Origin: an uncultured candidate division Zixibacteria bacterium
GTDB taxonomy: Bacteria > Zixibacteria > MSB-5A5 > GN15 > PGXB01
DNA length: 64,000 bases
Direction: 5' to 3'
NCBI GenBank assembly: GCA_937925655.1
Contig: CALAMC010000067.1
Span: forward strand, 1 to 64,000
The number at the start of each line of letters is the position of its first letter. Positions within the stretch are counted from its first letter, which is position 1. A model generated the notes under the pieces. It made no database searches, was not told where the DNA came from, and saw only the letters and a list, made by a program, of their open reading frames with translations. This document shows positions 1 to 7,982 of this stretch, piece by piece. Position numbers and translations under genes: made by a program.

Positions 1-96
1 GGAATCGGGGATGGTTAGTTTGGGTTGGGCCGAAGTAATGGGCGGTGTCAGCGAAAGGCAGATAATAATCATAACCGCGACAGAAGTTATTCTCAT
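1..96 (-). CDS. DUF1573-type secreted protein, N-terminus only (cut by left edge)
   Basis: Only the first 32 codons are in the window. They begin at an ATG preceded by a strong AAGGAGG ribosome binding site four bases upstream and encode a signal peptide with a hydrophobic core (VAVMIIICLSL). This is followed by AQPKLTIPDS, which is identical to the mature start of the protein encoded just upstream at 173-949. It is therefore a third member of the tandem DUF1573-like family found here. Whether it has Cys, Sec or neither in the CxC motif lies outside the window. A terminator at 126-154 separates it from the previous gene, so it is probably transcribed on its own or by read-through. Confidence 0.75.
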   Translation of the reverse strand, partial: MRITSVAVMIIICLSLTPPITSAQPKLTIPDS

Positions 97-125
97 AGGA
101 CCTCCTTATGTTATGTACAAATAAA

Positions 126-154
126 AAACCCGGAACGATAAAATATCCGGGTTT
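126..154 (-). terminator. Rho-independent terminator after the recoded DUF1573 gene
   Basis: A 9-bp stem (126-134 with 146-154, AAACCCGGA) with an 11-base loop is followed on the minus strand by a T-rich run. It sits 18 bases past the TAA-side end of the reading frame at 173, so transcription ends after the extended frame rather than at the internal TGA. Confidence 0.75.
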
Positions 155-172
155 GCGAGCCTATCGTTGATT

Positions 173-949
173 TCAGTGATTTGACTGGGCCGAGGACTTA
201 TCGGGAGGTTGTTGAACGGTCGCCTTGCCGGCCGCGGGGTTGCCACCGGGCACTCGCAGCGTCCGTTTGACAGGAACGGTGAAGCGGCTTTTGGCGGCGT
301 CGTTAAGTTCAATCGTGAGCGACTTTTCGAATTCCTGGTCAAGAAACTTTTCATTTAGCGTCAGAATTCCCTTCTCGGTCTGGCCCGCCTTGACACGCTT
401 GGGTAATTTGATCGTGAACATGCCATAAGGCATATCGACCAGGGCGATGTCGAGGTCGGAGTCGGAGACATTTTCGATAAGAAATTCACGGCTGTCGACC
501 GTCTTTTCGCCAAACTGGGAGACATCGAATTTATACGGCTTAATCCGAATGGGATAAGTCGAGTCGGGATTGATGACCACGTTGGCGGTAATTTGGACGC
601 GCTTGGCAAGTTCACCCTCATTGCTGGTAATCGACGGTCTTTTTGACTGGCGGCCGTTGTACTTCCCGGTCGAATAAATAATTTCAAGCTTGGTGCTGTC
701 ACCGACAGCAATCTCCTCCTTATCGAGAGGAGCTTTCGTGCACCCTCAACCGGGTTTTACGCTCAATATCTTGAGCGTTTCCGTGCCGGTCGAATGCAGC
801 CAGAAAACGTGGCTTATTCCAGAATTCTGCGGCACATATCCGAAATCGAAGATGGAATCGGGGATGGTCAATTTCGGCTGGGCAAATACCATCCCTGGCA
901 GAAGCAGAAGACAAGCAGTAAACAAAGCCAGGAATTTAACTTTAATCAT
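173..949 (-). CDS. Candidate selenoprotein: DUF1573-family periplasmic protein with in-frame TGA (Sec68)
   Basis: One continuous reading frame of 258 codons is split only by TGA at 746-748. The start is ATG at 949, chosen because GGAGG lies four bases upstream; a TTG further upstream has no such site. Residues 1-23 are a signal peptide. Residues about 25-130 match DUF1573 (FDFGYVPQ start, then ILSVKPG-x-GCT, then a YxGRQ segment). The TGA falls exactly where DUF1573 proteins have the first Cys of CGCT, giving a UGC motif at 68-70. The downstream 190 codons are open and are similar to the C-terminal half of the neighbouring paralog (IxxKPYxxxxSQFG, TxPVxR). A hairpin 14-33 bases after the TGA resembles a bacterial SECIS. 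Known: DUF1573 has an Ig/ASH-like fold and no settled function. Inference: selenocysteine insertion in a periplasmic redox-type motif. A nonsense mutation or base-call error is the main alternative. Confidence 0.7.
713..732 (-). promoter_or_regulatory. Candidate bacterial SECIS hairpin
   Basis: In the mRNA sense, CUCCUC pairs with GAGGAG, beginning 14 bases after the UGA. A further U-G closing pair leaves the six-base loop CGAUAA, 21-26 bases after the UGA. Loop distance, stem length and a G within the first two loop bases fit the published bacterial SECIS pattern as I recall it. A second perfect 6-bp hairpin (GCUGUC/GACAGC) follows at 695-709. No folding program was run. Confidence 0.5.
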
Positions 950-1018
950 ATAACCTCCAGAATCCTTTCTATTTTTCAATTAATCGTCATATTATACGAT
1001 GAATTGAGCAGTTACCAT

Positions 1019-1046
1019 AATCTATATGGGTCGTTAATTCTGTCAA
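1019..1046 (-). promoter_or_regulatory. Possible sigma-70-like promoter for the recoded DUF1573 gene
   Basis: TTGACA (1041-1046) and TAGATT (1019-1024) are separated by 16 bases, about 70 bases upstream of the ATG at 949. The -35 box is perfect and the -10 box matches 4 of 6 bases. Confidence 0.3.
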
Positions 1047-1130
1047 GCAATAATTTGCGGTACCATATTGGCCTGTAAAAAGTTACCCGGTTCCAGGGCA
1101 TTTCTGCCGGATATTTTCATTATATGGCTG

Positions 1131-1850
1131 TCATTGATTGTCATTGCGAAAAATCTTTCTTCGAACCGGAATCGTATAATTTTTCGGTTCTGAATTATCA
1201 TCAATAAATTCGAATGTGATATTGGCTTCGAAATCACTGGCATATCCGAGGTCGTTAAGACGAATGAATCCGACGGCGGAATCGGTTGGTGGCACGAACA
1301 TGGGCATATCCAGGCTATAATAGGTCGAATCGCCGTAGATGAGTCGCAGGGGCACATATTGGGCGGATTTATTATAAATGGTAAATGGGAATTCGCGTGG
1401 TCCGCTGTCCCCGAATTGTGAGGCGATCAGGCGGTACGGCTTGACATAAATAGGTGAAAGAACTTCGGGGTCTTTGATGACAATCGGAATGACGGTAAGT
1501 CTTAAGGCCCGGCCACCCAGATTTTTGGCATTGGTTTTGAAGCGGGGATACCGGATATTGTAACCTTCAACCTTTTGACTGCGGAAGGTTACTGAAATAT
1601 TAGCACTGTCTCCAGGGGGCAGGACGTGTTTATCGGTAGTAACGGTGATACACTCGTTAAATGTTTCGATTTCCGGAATCAACAGGGTATCGGTTCCGAT
1701 CGAGTAAGCCTTGGCAGTAAAATAGAAATTCGAGGATTGAGGGATAAAGCCGATGTTTATGGTGTCCGGTTTAAGCCGAATTTCCGGGTCGGCCATAGCC
1801 GATACGGACAAGGTTAATGCGCAAAATACAGCTATAAGGGCCGCTTTCAA
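1131..1850 (-). CDS. DUF1573-like secreted paralog without the CxC motif
   Basis: A 239-residue protein read from TTG at 1850, which has AGGAG eight bases upstream. A GTG at 1859 in the same frame would add three residues but overlaps that ribosome site. Residues 1-20 are a signal peptide ending SAMA. The body aligns along its whole length with the gene at 173-949: IGFIPQSS for FGYVPQNS, PPGDS for AVGDS, IYVKPYRLIASQFG for IRIKPYKFDVSQFG, and YTIPVRRK near the end. At the CxC position it reads NEC, so the first Cys/Sec is Asn and only the second Cys is kept. Exported protein of unknown function; probably Ig/ASH-like domains in tandem. Confidence 0.75.
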   Translation of the reverse strand: MKAALIAVFCALTLSVSAMADPEIRLKPDTINIGFIPQSSNFYFTAKAYSIGTDTLLIPEIETFNECITVTTDKHVLPPGDSANISVTFRSQKVEGYNIRYPRFKTNAKNLGGRALRLTVIPIVIKDPEVLSPIYVKPYRLIASQFGDSGPREFPFTIYNKSAQYVPLRLIYGDSTYYSLDMPMFVPPTDSAVGFIRLNDLGYASDFEANITFEFIDDNSEPKNYTIPVRRKIFRNDNQ

Positions 1851-1889
1851 GTTTTTCACTCCTGCTTTTTATATAGTCCCGGCCGTATA

Positions 1890-1917
1890 ATTATAACCGG
1901 TTTGCGTTTAATTTCAA
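1890..1917 (-). promoter_or_regulatory. Probable promoter of the DUF1573-like paralog
   Basis: TTGAAA (1912-1917), a 16-base spacer and a perfect TATAAT (1890-1895) lie about 40 bases upstream of the start at 1850, in the divergent intergenic region shared with the dipeptidase gene. Confidence 0.45.
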
Positions 1918-1946
1918 TGAATTTTACAAAATTAAGGCGGGGCTGG

Positions 1947-1975
1947 TTGATTTTTTATGTGAATTCTGATATTTT
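1947..1975 (+). promoter_or_regulatory. Probable promoter of the dipeptidase-SDR genes
   Basis: TTGATT (1947-1952), a 17-base spacer and TATTTT (1970-1975) lie about 45 bases upstream of the ATG at 2021. Confidence 0.4.
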
Positions 1976-2020
1976 TAATTGTTGGAGCGGAAAATTTATA
2001 CCTGCAATATTGGAGTAAAT

Positions 2021-3388
2021 ATGGATCCCAAGCAATTTCTTGATCAGAACAGGCAAAAACGGCTCGATGAACTTTTCGAATTTTTGCGATTCCCTTCGGT
2101 TTCGGCCAAAAGCGAACATAAAGGAGATGTTCATGCCTGCGCCGAATGGCTGGCCAAAAAGCTCAATGATATGGGTATAAAAAGCGGTTTAAGGCCGACG
2201 GGCGGTCACCCGGTCGTATACGGTGAAAAGATATCATCGCCGGATAAATTGACGGTTCTCTACTATGGTCATTATGACGTCCAGCCGCAGGAGCCTTTGG
2301 AATTATGGAAAAGTTCGCCTTTTAACCCGATAATCGAAAACGGTTATATCATAGCCCGCGGTTCCACGGATGATAAGGGACAATTATGGACGCATATCAA
2401 GGCCATAGAAGCCTATCTCGCCACCGGAATTGACCTGCCGGTCAATGTCAAATTTTTAATTGAAGGGGAAGAAGAATCGGGGGCGGAGAACCTGGCGGCA
2501 TTTGTTGAGCAAAATGCCGAATTGCTCAAGGCGGATATTATCGTGGTATCCGACGGTTCACAATACGGGCGTAATCATCCGGCGGTCACCTTCGGTTTGC
2601 GCGGAATTGCCTTTGTCGAAGCCAAAATTACCGGTCCCGACCGCGATCTCCATTCCGGATCGTTTGGGGGATCGATTGCCAATCCGATAAATGTTCTGGC
2701 GCGAATAATCTCCCGGTTCCACGACGAAAACGGCAGAATTCTGGTGGACGGATTTTATGACGACGTGGTTGAAATCTCCGACTGGGAACGGCGGCAGTTT
2801 AAAAAGCTGCCCTTCGATGAAGCCGAATACCTGGCAAAGACCGGCTCGCCCAAATTACACGGCGAAAAGGGCTATTCGATTCTGGAGCAGATCTGGTCGC
2901 GACCGACGCTCGATATCAACGGCATTACGGGCGGTTATCAAGGCGAAGGCGGCAAGACGATTATTCCATCATGGGCCAGTTGTAAAATCACGATGCGTCT
3001 GGTGGCCAACCAAAGGCCCGAAGATATATGCAATAAACTGGAGGCATATATTAAAAAGATATGTCCCGATTATGTCACCTGCCAGATAATCAAGCATGGC
3101 GGTGCCGCGGCGGTGGCGGTGCCAACCGACGGGCCCTGGCTGGAAGCGGCCGGGCGGGCAATCAAGACCGGATTTGGCATCGATCCGGTTTATACTAAGG
3201 AAGGCGGTTCGATTCCTATAGTCGGAACCTTCAAAAAGGTCCTTGGGCTGGATACGCTTTTATTGGGCTGGGGACAGGCCGATGATAATGCTCATTCACC
3301 AAACGAAAGATTCGCGCTGGATGATTTCGAGCGGGGTTGTTATACGGCCCTGGCCCTGATAGATGAGCTTTCGAAGGTAAAGAGATAA
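2021..3388 (+). CDS. M20-family dipeptidase (CNDP/PepV-like)
   Basis: A 455-residue cytosolic metallopeptidase. Start ATG at 2021 has GGAG five bases before it; a TTG 14 codons upstream lacks a ribosome site. The zinc motif is GHYDVQP at 83-89 (His84, Asp86), followed by RGSTDDKGQ around 113-121 with the bridging Asp, then the catalytic/zinc-binding GEEE at 149-152 and a C-terminal GGSIP...AHSPNE block that supplies the last His. Length and motifs fit the carnosinase/dipeptidase branch of M20, which hydrolyses dipeptides with a di-metal centre. The stop overlaps the next ATG (TAATG), so it is translationally coupled to the SDR gene. Likely role: last step of peptide use. Confidence 0.88.
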   Translation: MDPKQFLDQNRQKRLDELFEFLRFPSVSAKSEHKGDVHACAEWLAKKLNDMGIKSGLRPTGGHPVVYGEKISSPDKLTVLYYGHYDVQPQEPLELWKSSPFNPIIENGYIIARGSTDDKGQLWTHIKAIEAYLATGIDLPVNVKFLIEGEEESGAENLAAFVEQNAELLKADIIVVSDGSQYGRNHPAVTFGLRGIAFVEAKITGPDRDLHSGSFGGSIANPINVLARIISRFHDENGRILVDGFYDDVVEISDWERRQFKKLPFDEAEYLAKTGSPKLHGEKGYSILEQIWSRPTLDINGITGGYQGEGGKTIIPSWASCKITMRLVANQRPEDICNKLEAYIKKICPDYVTCQIIKHGGAAAVAVPTDGPWLEAAGRAIKTGFGIDPVYTKEGGSIPIVGTFKKVLGLDTLLLGWGQADDNAHSPNERFALDDFERGCYTALALIDELSKVKR

Positions 3389-4179
3389 TGGAACTGGGAC
3401 TCAAAGACCGGGTGGCACTGGTGACAGGCGCCTCAAGCGGTTTAGGATTTGCCGCGGCTGTGGCACTTGCCTCTGAAGGCGCCCGCGTAATAATAAATTC
3501 GCGTTCACAAGATAATCTTGAGGGGGCCGCCGATCGGATTGAAAAGCAGGCCGGATTACGGCCGCAGATAATCGCCGGGGATCTCTCCATACCCGGGGAA
3601 TGTGAAAAGGTGGTTGAAAAGGCCAGATCGTTTTATAATACCGTCGATATCCTCGTGGCCAATGCCGGGGGACCGCCGTCCGGCAGTTTTATGACGCTGA
3701 CTAAAGAACACTGGGCGGAGTCGACCCGACTGACCCTATTTTCGGCCATCGATCTGGCACGGGCGGTTGTGCCGTCCATGATGCAAAATGGACGGGGACG
3801 GTTAATTTTTATCACATCGTTGTCGGTCAAGCAACCAGCGCCCGGATTGATAATCTCCAATTCGCTTCGGGCGGGAGTCACGGGTTTTGCTAAAACCATT
3901 TCAAACGAACTGGCGGCCTATGGTATAACGGTGAATACGGTATGTCCGGGTTATACCAAAACGGAAAGGCTGGGCTATCTGGCCGAAAAACAGGCCAAGG
4001 ATAAAGGAGTCAAACCGGAAGATATTTTCAAAGGCTGGATAGATAATATCCCGGCCGGTCGTCTTGGAGATCCTTCGGAGCTGGCCGCGCTGATATGTTT
4101 TCTGGCCTCAGATAAAGCGGCCTATATAACGGGGACGGCGATTCCCGTCGATGGCGGATATATTAAAGGATTGCTTTAA
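3388..4179 (+). CDS. Atypical short-chain dehydrogenase/reductase (FabG-like)
   Basis: A 263-residue Rossmann-fold protein. The nucleotide-binding motif TGASSGLG (13-20), the NAGG motif and the C-terminal PGYTKTERL and DGGYIKGL segments identify the SDR family. The usual catalytic YxxxK is absent: the stretch after the active-site Ser (TSLSVKQ) reads LIISNSLRAG. This matches a known BKR-like subgroup that lacks the canonical Tyr/Lys, so reductase activity on ketoacyl substrates is not assured. It overlaps the dipeptidase stop by one base. Substrate unknown. Confidence 0.82.
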   Translation: MELGLKDRVALVTGASSGLGFAAAVALASEGARVIINSRSQDNLEGAADRIEKQAGLRPQIIAGDLSIPGECEKVVEKARSFYNTVDILVANAGGPPSGSFMTLTKEHWAESTRLTLFSAIDLARAVVPSMMQNGRGRLIFITSLSVKQPAPGLIISNSLRAGVTGFAKTISNELAAYGITVNTVCPGYTKTERLGYLAEKQAKDKGVKPEDIFKGWIDNIPAGRLGDPSELAALICFLASDKAAYITGTAIPVDGGYIKGLL

Positions 4180-4221
4180 TTAACGGCCGTATGTTATTCT
4201 ATATGATTATCTTGTGGTGTA

Positions 4222-5199
4222 TTGTTGACTCCCATTGTTAATAATCCAGCCAATGTATTCAAGGGGCCGCTTTGGTTTTTGTACGCAATCCTGGTGGTGC
4301 ATCAAATAATTAATGCGGCGGCTTTTCCGGTAGCCAAAATCGGGCTGGCGCAATTTGACCCGTTGGTTTACGCTTTTTTCAGATTCCTGTTTTGTACTCT
4401 GGGATATTTGCCCTTCCTGGTTTTCAATGGAAATAAAACGGCAATTGCCAAGGTCGATCGTTTGAAGATATTCGGCATCGGGCTGTTATTAATTCCGTTC
4501 AATCAGGTTTTGTTTTTGGTCGGGCAGAAACTCACCAGCGCCGGGCATGCCAGCCTTCTGTTTGCGACCACGCCGGTTTTTGTATATGTACTGGCCATAA
4601 GGTTTTTGAAGGAAAAGCTAATATTCTTAAGATCCATAGGGATTGTTATAGCGCTAACGGGAGTTTTGATAATTCTCCTATCCGGCAGAGTCAGATTCGG
4701 CCAGGAATTTCTTGCGGGCGATTTGCTGGTATTACTGGCCGTCATGGCTTGGGCAGGGGCGACGGTGGCGGGCAAGCCTCTGGCGTCACGCTACGGGGCG
4801 TTTCGGGTAATGGGCACGGCCATGGTTTATGGATCGTTGGTATATATGCCGTTCGGTTTTATCTTTGCGCTGCATTCCGACTATCAGGGTGTCAACCATA
4901 TCGGCTGGTTAAGTATTTTGTATATGGCCGTCGTTGTTTCGATTTTCGGTTACGTGGTATGGTACTGGGTATTAAAATTTCTCGAAGCCACGCAGGTGGC
5001 CGTGTTGCAGAACATTCAGCCGGTGATAGCCACCGCCCTGGCGGCCATCTTCCTGGGCGAACCGGTAACATTAACTCTGATTGTTGGGGGGATAATCGTG
5101 ATTGCCGGGGTAATTTTATCGCAATTGAGGCCGGGTGTATTTAGATGGCTATTTGTCGATAAAGCCAATGTGGCTGCAAAAGGGGAAGTAAAATGCTAA
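4222..5199 (+). CDS. EamA/DMT-family transporter
   Basis: A 325-residue integral membrane protein with about ten hydrophobic helices arranged as two EamA repeats; the second ends with the typical LGEPVTLTLIVGGIIVIAGV segment. Members export metabolites or amino-acid-like compounds; the substrate cannot be told from sequence. The first possible start after an in-frame TGA at 4204 is a TTG at 4222 (a second TTG follows), with no clear ribosome site, so the start is uncertain by a few codons. The last seven bases overlap the next gene, pointing to an operon with the LOG-family gene. Confidence 0.8.
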   Translation: MLTPIVNNPANVFKGPLWFLYAILVVHQIINAAAFPVAKIGLAQFDPLVYAFFRFLFCTLGYLPFLVFNGNKTAIAKVDRLKIFGIGLLLIPFNQVLFLVGQKLTSAGHASLLFATTPVFVYVLAIRFLKEKLIFLRSIGIVIALTGVLIILLSGRVRFGQEFLAGDLLVLLAVMAWAGATVAGKPLASRYGAFRVMGTAMVYGSLVYMPFGFIFALHSDYQGVNHIGWLSILYMAVVVSIFGYVVWYWVLKFLEATQVAVLQNIQPVIATALAAIFLGEPVTLTLIVGGIIVIAGVILSQLRPGVFRWLFVDKANVAAKGEVKC

Positions 5200-5861
5200 A
5201 TGGTAACAATAAAAACGATGCCATTCATGAAACCTGGTCGGTTTTTCGGATAATGTCGGAATTCGTCGAGGGTTTCGAGACATTGAGAGAATTACAGCCG
5301 GCGGTATCCGTATTCGGGGCATCGGCTCTACCGCCCAATTCAAAGTACTGCCTGCTGGCGGAAAAGATTGCACGACGCCTGTCCGATGAAGGTTTTGCCA
5401 TTATAACCGGGGGCGGGCCCAGCGTGATGGAGGCGGCCAATAAGGGGGCCAAAAAGGGTAAATCGAAATCGGTCGGACTGAATATCGATATTCCCACCGA
5501 ACAGCGTAGTAATTCATTTCAGGATATATCGCTTCATTTCCGATACTTTTTCGCCCGCAAAGTTATGTTCGTCAAGTATGCGGTGGCTTTCGTCATAATG
5601 CCGGGCGGCTTCGGGACACTCGATGAGTTATTCGAGGCCCTGACGTTGATTCAAACGAGGAAAATTTTTAACTTCCCGGTGGTCCTGGTAGGGTCAGAAT
5701 ACTGGGGCGGTCTGATTGACTGGATTGTTTCCAGCCCGATTCGTGAGGGGACGTTGACCAATGCCGACCTGACCCTGTTTTCATTGACCGATGATCCCGA
5801 AGAAGTGGTGCAAATCATCAAAGAGGGATACGAAAAAGTCCGCCTCACACAGGCCATATAG
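5193..5861 (+). CDS. LOG-family (TIGR00730-like) nucleotide hydrolase
   Basis: A 222-residue Rossmann-type protein with the family hallmark PGGFGTLDE and an upstream GGGPSVMEAANKGA loop that forms the nucleotide pocket. Family members release N6-modified adenine bases from their 5'-monophosphates (cytokinin-activating LOG) or cleave AMP-like nucleotides; the bacterial substrate is often undefined. The ATG overlaps the EamA stop by seven bases and has a GGGGAAG-type ribosome site. A bidirectional terminator follows at 5884. Confidence 0.85.
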   Translation: MLNGNNKNDAIHETWSVFRIMSEFVEGFETLRELQPAVSVFGASALPPNSKYCLLAEKIARRLSDEGFAIITGGGPSVMEAANKGAKKGKSKSVGLNIDIPTEQRSNSFQDISLHFRYFFARKVMFVKYAVAFVIMPGGFGTLDELFEALTLIQTRKIFNFPVVLVGSEYWGGLIDWIVSSPIREGTLTNADLTLFSLTDDPEEVVQIIKEGYEKVRLTQAI

Positions 5862-5883
5862 TATAAACTTATTGATATAAGAA

Positions 5884-5908
5884 AGGCCGGATCATTTCGA
5901 TCCGGCCT
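5884..5908. terminator. Bidirectional terminator between convergent genes
   Basis: A perfect 10-bp stem AGGCCGGATC/GATCCGGCCT with a five-base loop sits between the LOG-family gene (+) and the M29 aminopeptidase gene (-), eight bases from the latter's stop. T-rich sequence on each side is modest. Confidence 0.7.
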
Positions 5909-5915
5909 GTTGTAT

Positions 5916-7040
5916 TTATTCAGCCAGGTTTTCCTCGGAAAAAGCCTTTTCCAAAGCCGGGTCGGTGAAGACGCCGTCTTTGCGAATAAGTTTATCGTCG
6001 AACCAGATTTCGCCGCCACCGTACTCTTTTCTCTGAATCAAAACCAGATCCCAGTGTATAGCCGACGTGTTGCCGTTGGGAGCTTCGTCGTAGCAGCAAC
6101 CCGGGGTCAGGTGGAAGGAGCCCCGGATCTTTTCATCGAACAGGGTGTCTTTCATCGGTTCCAGGACGAAGGGATTGACGCCGATGGCAAATTCGCCGAC
6201 ATAGCGGCCACCCTCATCGGTATCGAGAATCTTATTCATTTTTTCTTCATTATCGCAAGTGGCCTTGATTATTTTACCGTTTTGGAAGGTGAATTTGATG
6301 TCATTGTACACGGTGCCTTCATAGAGGGAGGGCGTATTGTATGAAATCGTACCGTTGATCGAATCGCGGACCGGCGCGGTGTAAACTTCGCCGTCGGGAA
6401 TATTGCGGGTGCCGTCGCATTTGACAATCGGAATACCTTTGATGGAAAAGGTGAGGTCGGTTCCGGGGCTCTTGATATGCACCCGGTCGGTTTTATCCAT
6501 GAGTTCCACGAGGGGGTCCATGGCCTTCGACATTTTGGCATAATTGAGGTTACAGACGTTATAATAGAAGTCCTCGAATTTTTCCTGCGAGGTTTCCGCA
6601 AGCTGGGCCATGGCGCTGTTGGGGTAGCGCATGACGACCCATTTGGTTCTTTTGACGCGTTCTTCCAGATGCACCGGCTTATAAAAGATTTTCTGGTATT
6701 TATCCATCTGATCGCGGTCGACGTCGGCCAGATCGAAGGAATTCTCGGAGCCGCGAATGCCGATATATGCGGCGGCCTTTTTCATCATGTCGAGATGAAA
6801 ATCGGCCAGTTTTTTGAACTGCTCATCGGTGGCAGTACGAATAAAATGTCGTGAAATGGATTCATCGTTGTAGTACCAAAAGGGAACGCCTCCCCTTTGG
6901 GTGGCGTAACGAACCAGTTCTTTTCCCAGTTCGAGGGCCGCCAGCCCTTTGACTTCGATATAAACAATTTCCCCGGGCTTCAATTCTACCGAATAGTCGA
7001 TGAGATTTCGGGCCAAAGTAGTATTTCTCGGATCTTTCAT
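5916..7040 (-). CDS. M29-family aminopeptidase (AmpS/PepS-like)
   Basis: A 374-residue cytosolic metallo-aminopeptidase. The start is the ATG at 7040 (MKDPRN), with AGGAAAGG upstream; the frame is open 61 codons further but without family similarity. The M29 metal and catalytic residues can be placed in order: Glu218 (GEVYTAP), Glu283 (GEFAIG), His310 (GSFHLTP), Tyr317 (CCYDEAP), and His329 and Asp331 (IHWDLV). Spacing matches the family pattern except for a slightly shorter final loop. Releases N-terminal residues from peptides. Monocistronic; divergent from the DUF72 gene. Confidence 0.9.
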   Translation of the reverse strand: MKDPRNTTLARNLIDYSVELKPGEIVYIEVKGLAALELGKELVRYATQRGGVPFWYYNDESISRHFIRTATDEQFKKLADFHLDMMKKAAAYIGIRGSENSFDLADVDRDQMDKYQKIFYKPVHLEERVKRTKWVVMRYPNSAMAQLAETSQEKFEDFYYNVCNLNYAKMSKAMDPLVELMDKTDRVHIKSPGTDLTFSIKGIPIVKCDGTRNIPDGEVYTAPVRDSINGTISYNTPSLYEGTVYNDIKFTFQNGKIIKATCDNEEKMNKILDTDEGGRYVGEFAIGVNPFVLEPMKDTLFDEKIRGSFHLTPGCCYDEAPNGNTSAIHWDLVLIQRKEYGGGEIWFDDKLIRKDGVFTDPALEKAFSEENLAE

Positions 7041-7139
7041 AAATATTATCCTTTCCTGTTTGAATCGGATAATAAGACATAACCGGCATTTTGGCAAGAT
7101 GGTGCCGAACAATTTAACGATGAGATTGTTCTCTATGTT

Positions 7140-7916
7140 ATGTCGGTCAAGAAAGTAAACCGGATATATGTCGGTACGGCCGGGTACAGCTATGATGATT
7201 GGCTGGGCAATTTTTATCCGCAATTTTGTTCGGCCAAGGACTATTTGAGATTTTATTCATCCATATTCAAAACCGTGGAATTGAATGCCACATTTTATCG
7301 CGTGCCCGATAAGGCGACCGTGGAAAACTGGGATAAAGTCACCCCGGACGACTTTATTTTTACGGCCAAATTCCCCGGTGCGGTGACTCATGAGGGGGAT
7401 ATTGAAGAGCGAGCGGAAGCGGCAAAGAGGTTTATCGAAGTAATGCGGACGCTCGGGAAGAAACTGGGCGTATTGCTATTGCAATTTCCCTACAGTTTTA
7501 AGCCGGACCAGCATGGCTCAATGATGATGGAAATGCTGTCGGTTATGCCTTCGGACATTAAAGTAGCGCTTGAAGTGCGAAACCGTAAGTGGTTGAATGA
7601 TAAATTCTATGGCGCCCTGCGGGAGCGGCGTATTTGTCTGGCCATGATAGACCATCCGTGGATGCCGAAAAGGACGGAGTTTACCGCCGATTTTGCCTAT
7701 TTTCGCTTTTTGGGCGACCGCAAAAGAATTGAGAATGATTTCAGCTATGTTCGTTTTGACAGGCATGAGGAAATGGAGTGGTGGGCGAAACTGCTTGAGG
7801 AATTTTCCCGTGACCGGGGTGAAGTTTACGCCTATTTCAATAATCATTATACCGGGCATTCACCCAGTTCGGCGCGGCATATGATTGAAATTATGCGGCT
7901 CAATCAATCTTCTTAA
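7140..7916 (+). CDS. DUF72 (YecE-like) protein
   Basis: A 258-residue protein with the DUF72 signature: an N-terminal VGTAGYSYDDW, then VELNATFYRVP, FTAKFPGAVTHE, LLQFPYSFK and a C-terminal YAYFNNHYTGHSP. The fold is a TIM barrel; the biochemical role of the family is not established. ATG start with only a weak ribosome site. Stands alone, divergent from the aminopeptidase gene. Confidence 0.85.
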   Translation: MSVKKVNRIYVGTAGYSYDDWLGNFYPQFCSAKDYLRFYSSIFKTVELNATFYRVPDKATVENWDKVTPDDFIFTAKFPGAVTHEGDIEERAEAAKRFIEVMRTLGKKLGVLLLQFPYSFKPDQHGSMMMEMLSVMPSDIKVALEVRNRKWLNDKFYGALRERRICLAMIDHPWMPKRTEFTADFAYFRFLGDRKRIENDFSYVRFDRHEEMEWWAKLLEEFSRDRGEVYAYFNNHYTGHSPSSARHMIEIMRLNQSS

Positions 7917-7982
7917 ATTTCTTGTTTTTGGCCCATTTTAACTGCAAATTACAGTGAACGCATAAAAAGCGGAGCTGTGAAG

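Noticed and set aside
746..979. Stand-alone 77-residue DUF1573 fragment and a separate 135-residue protein at 173-580
   Set aside because: Both are in the same frame, joined by open codons, with only a TGA at a conserved Cys position. The second part has no ribosome site, so I describe one gene.
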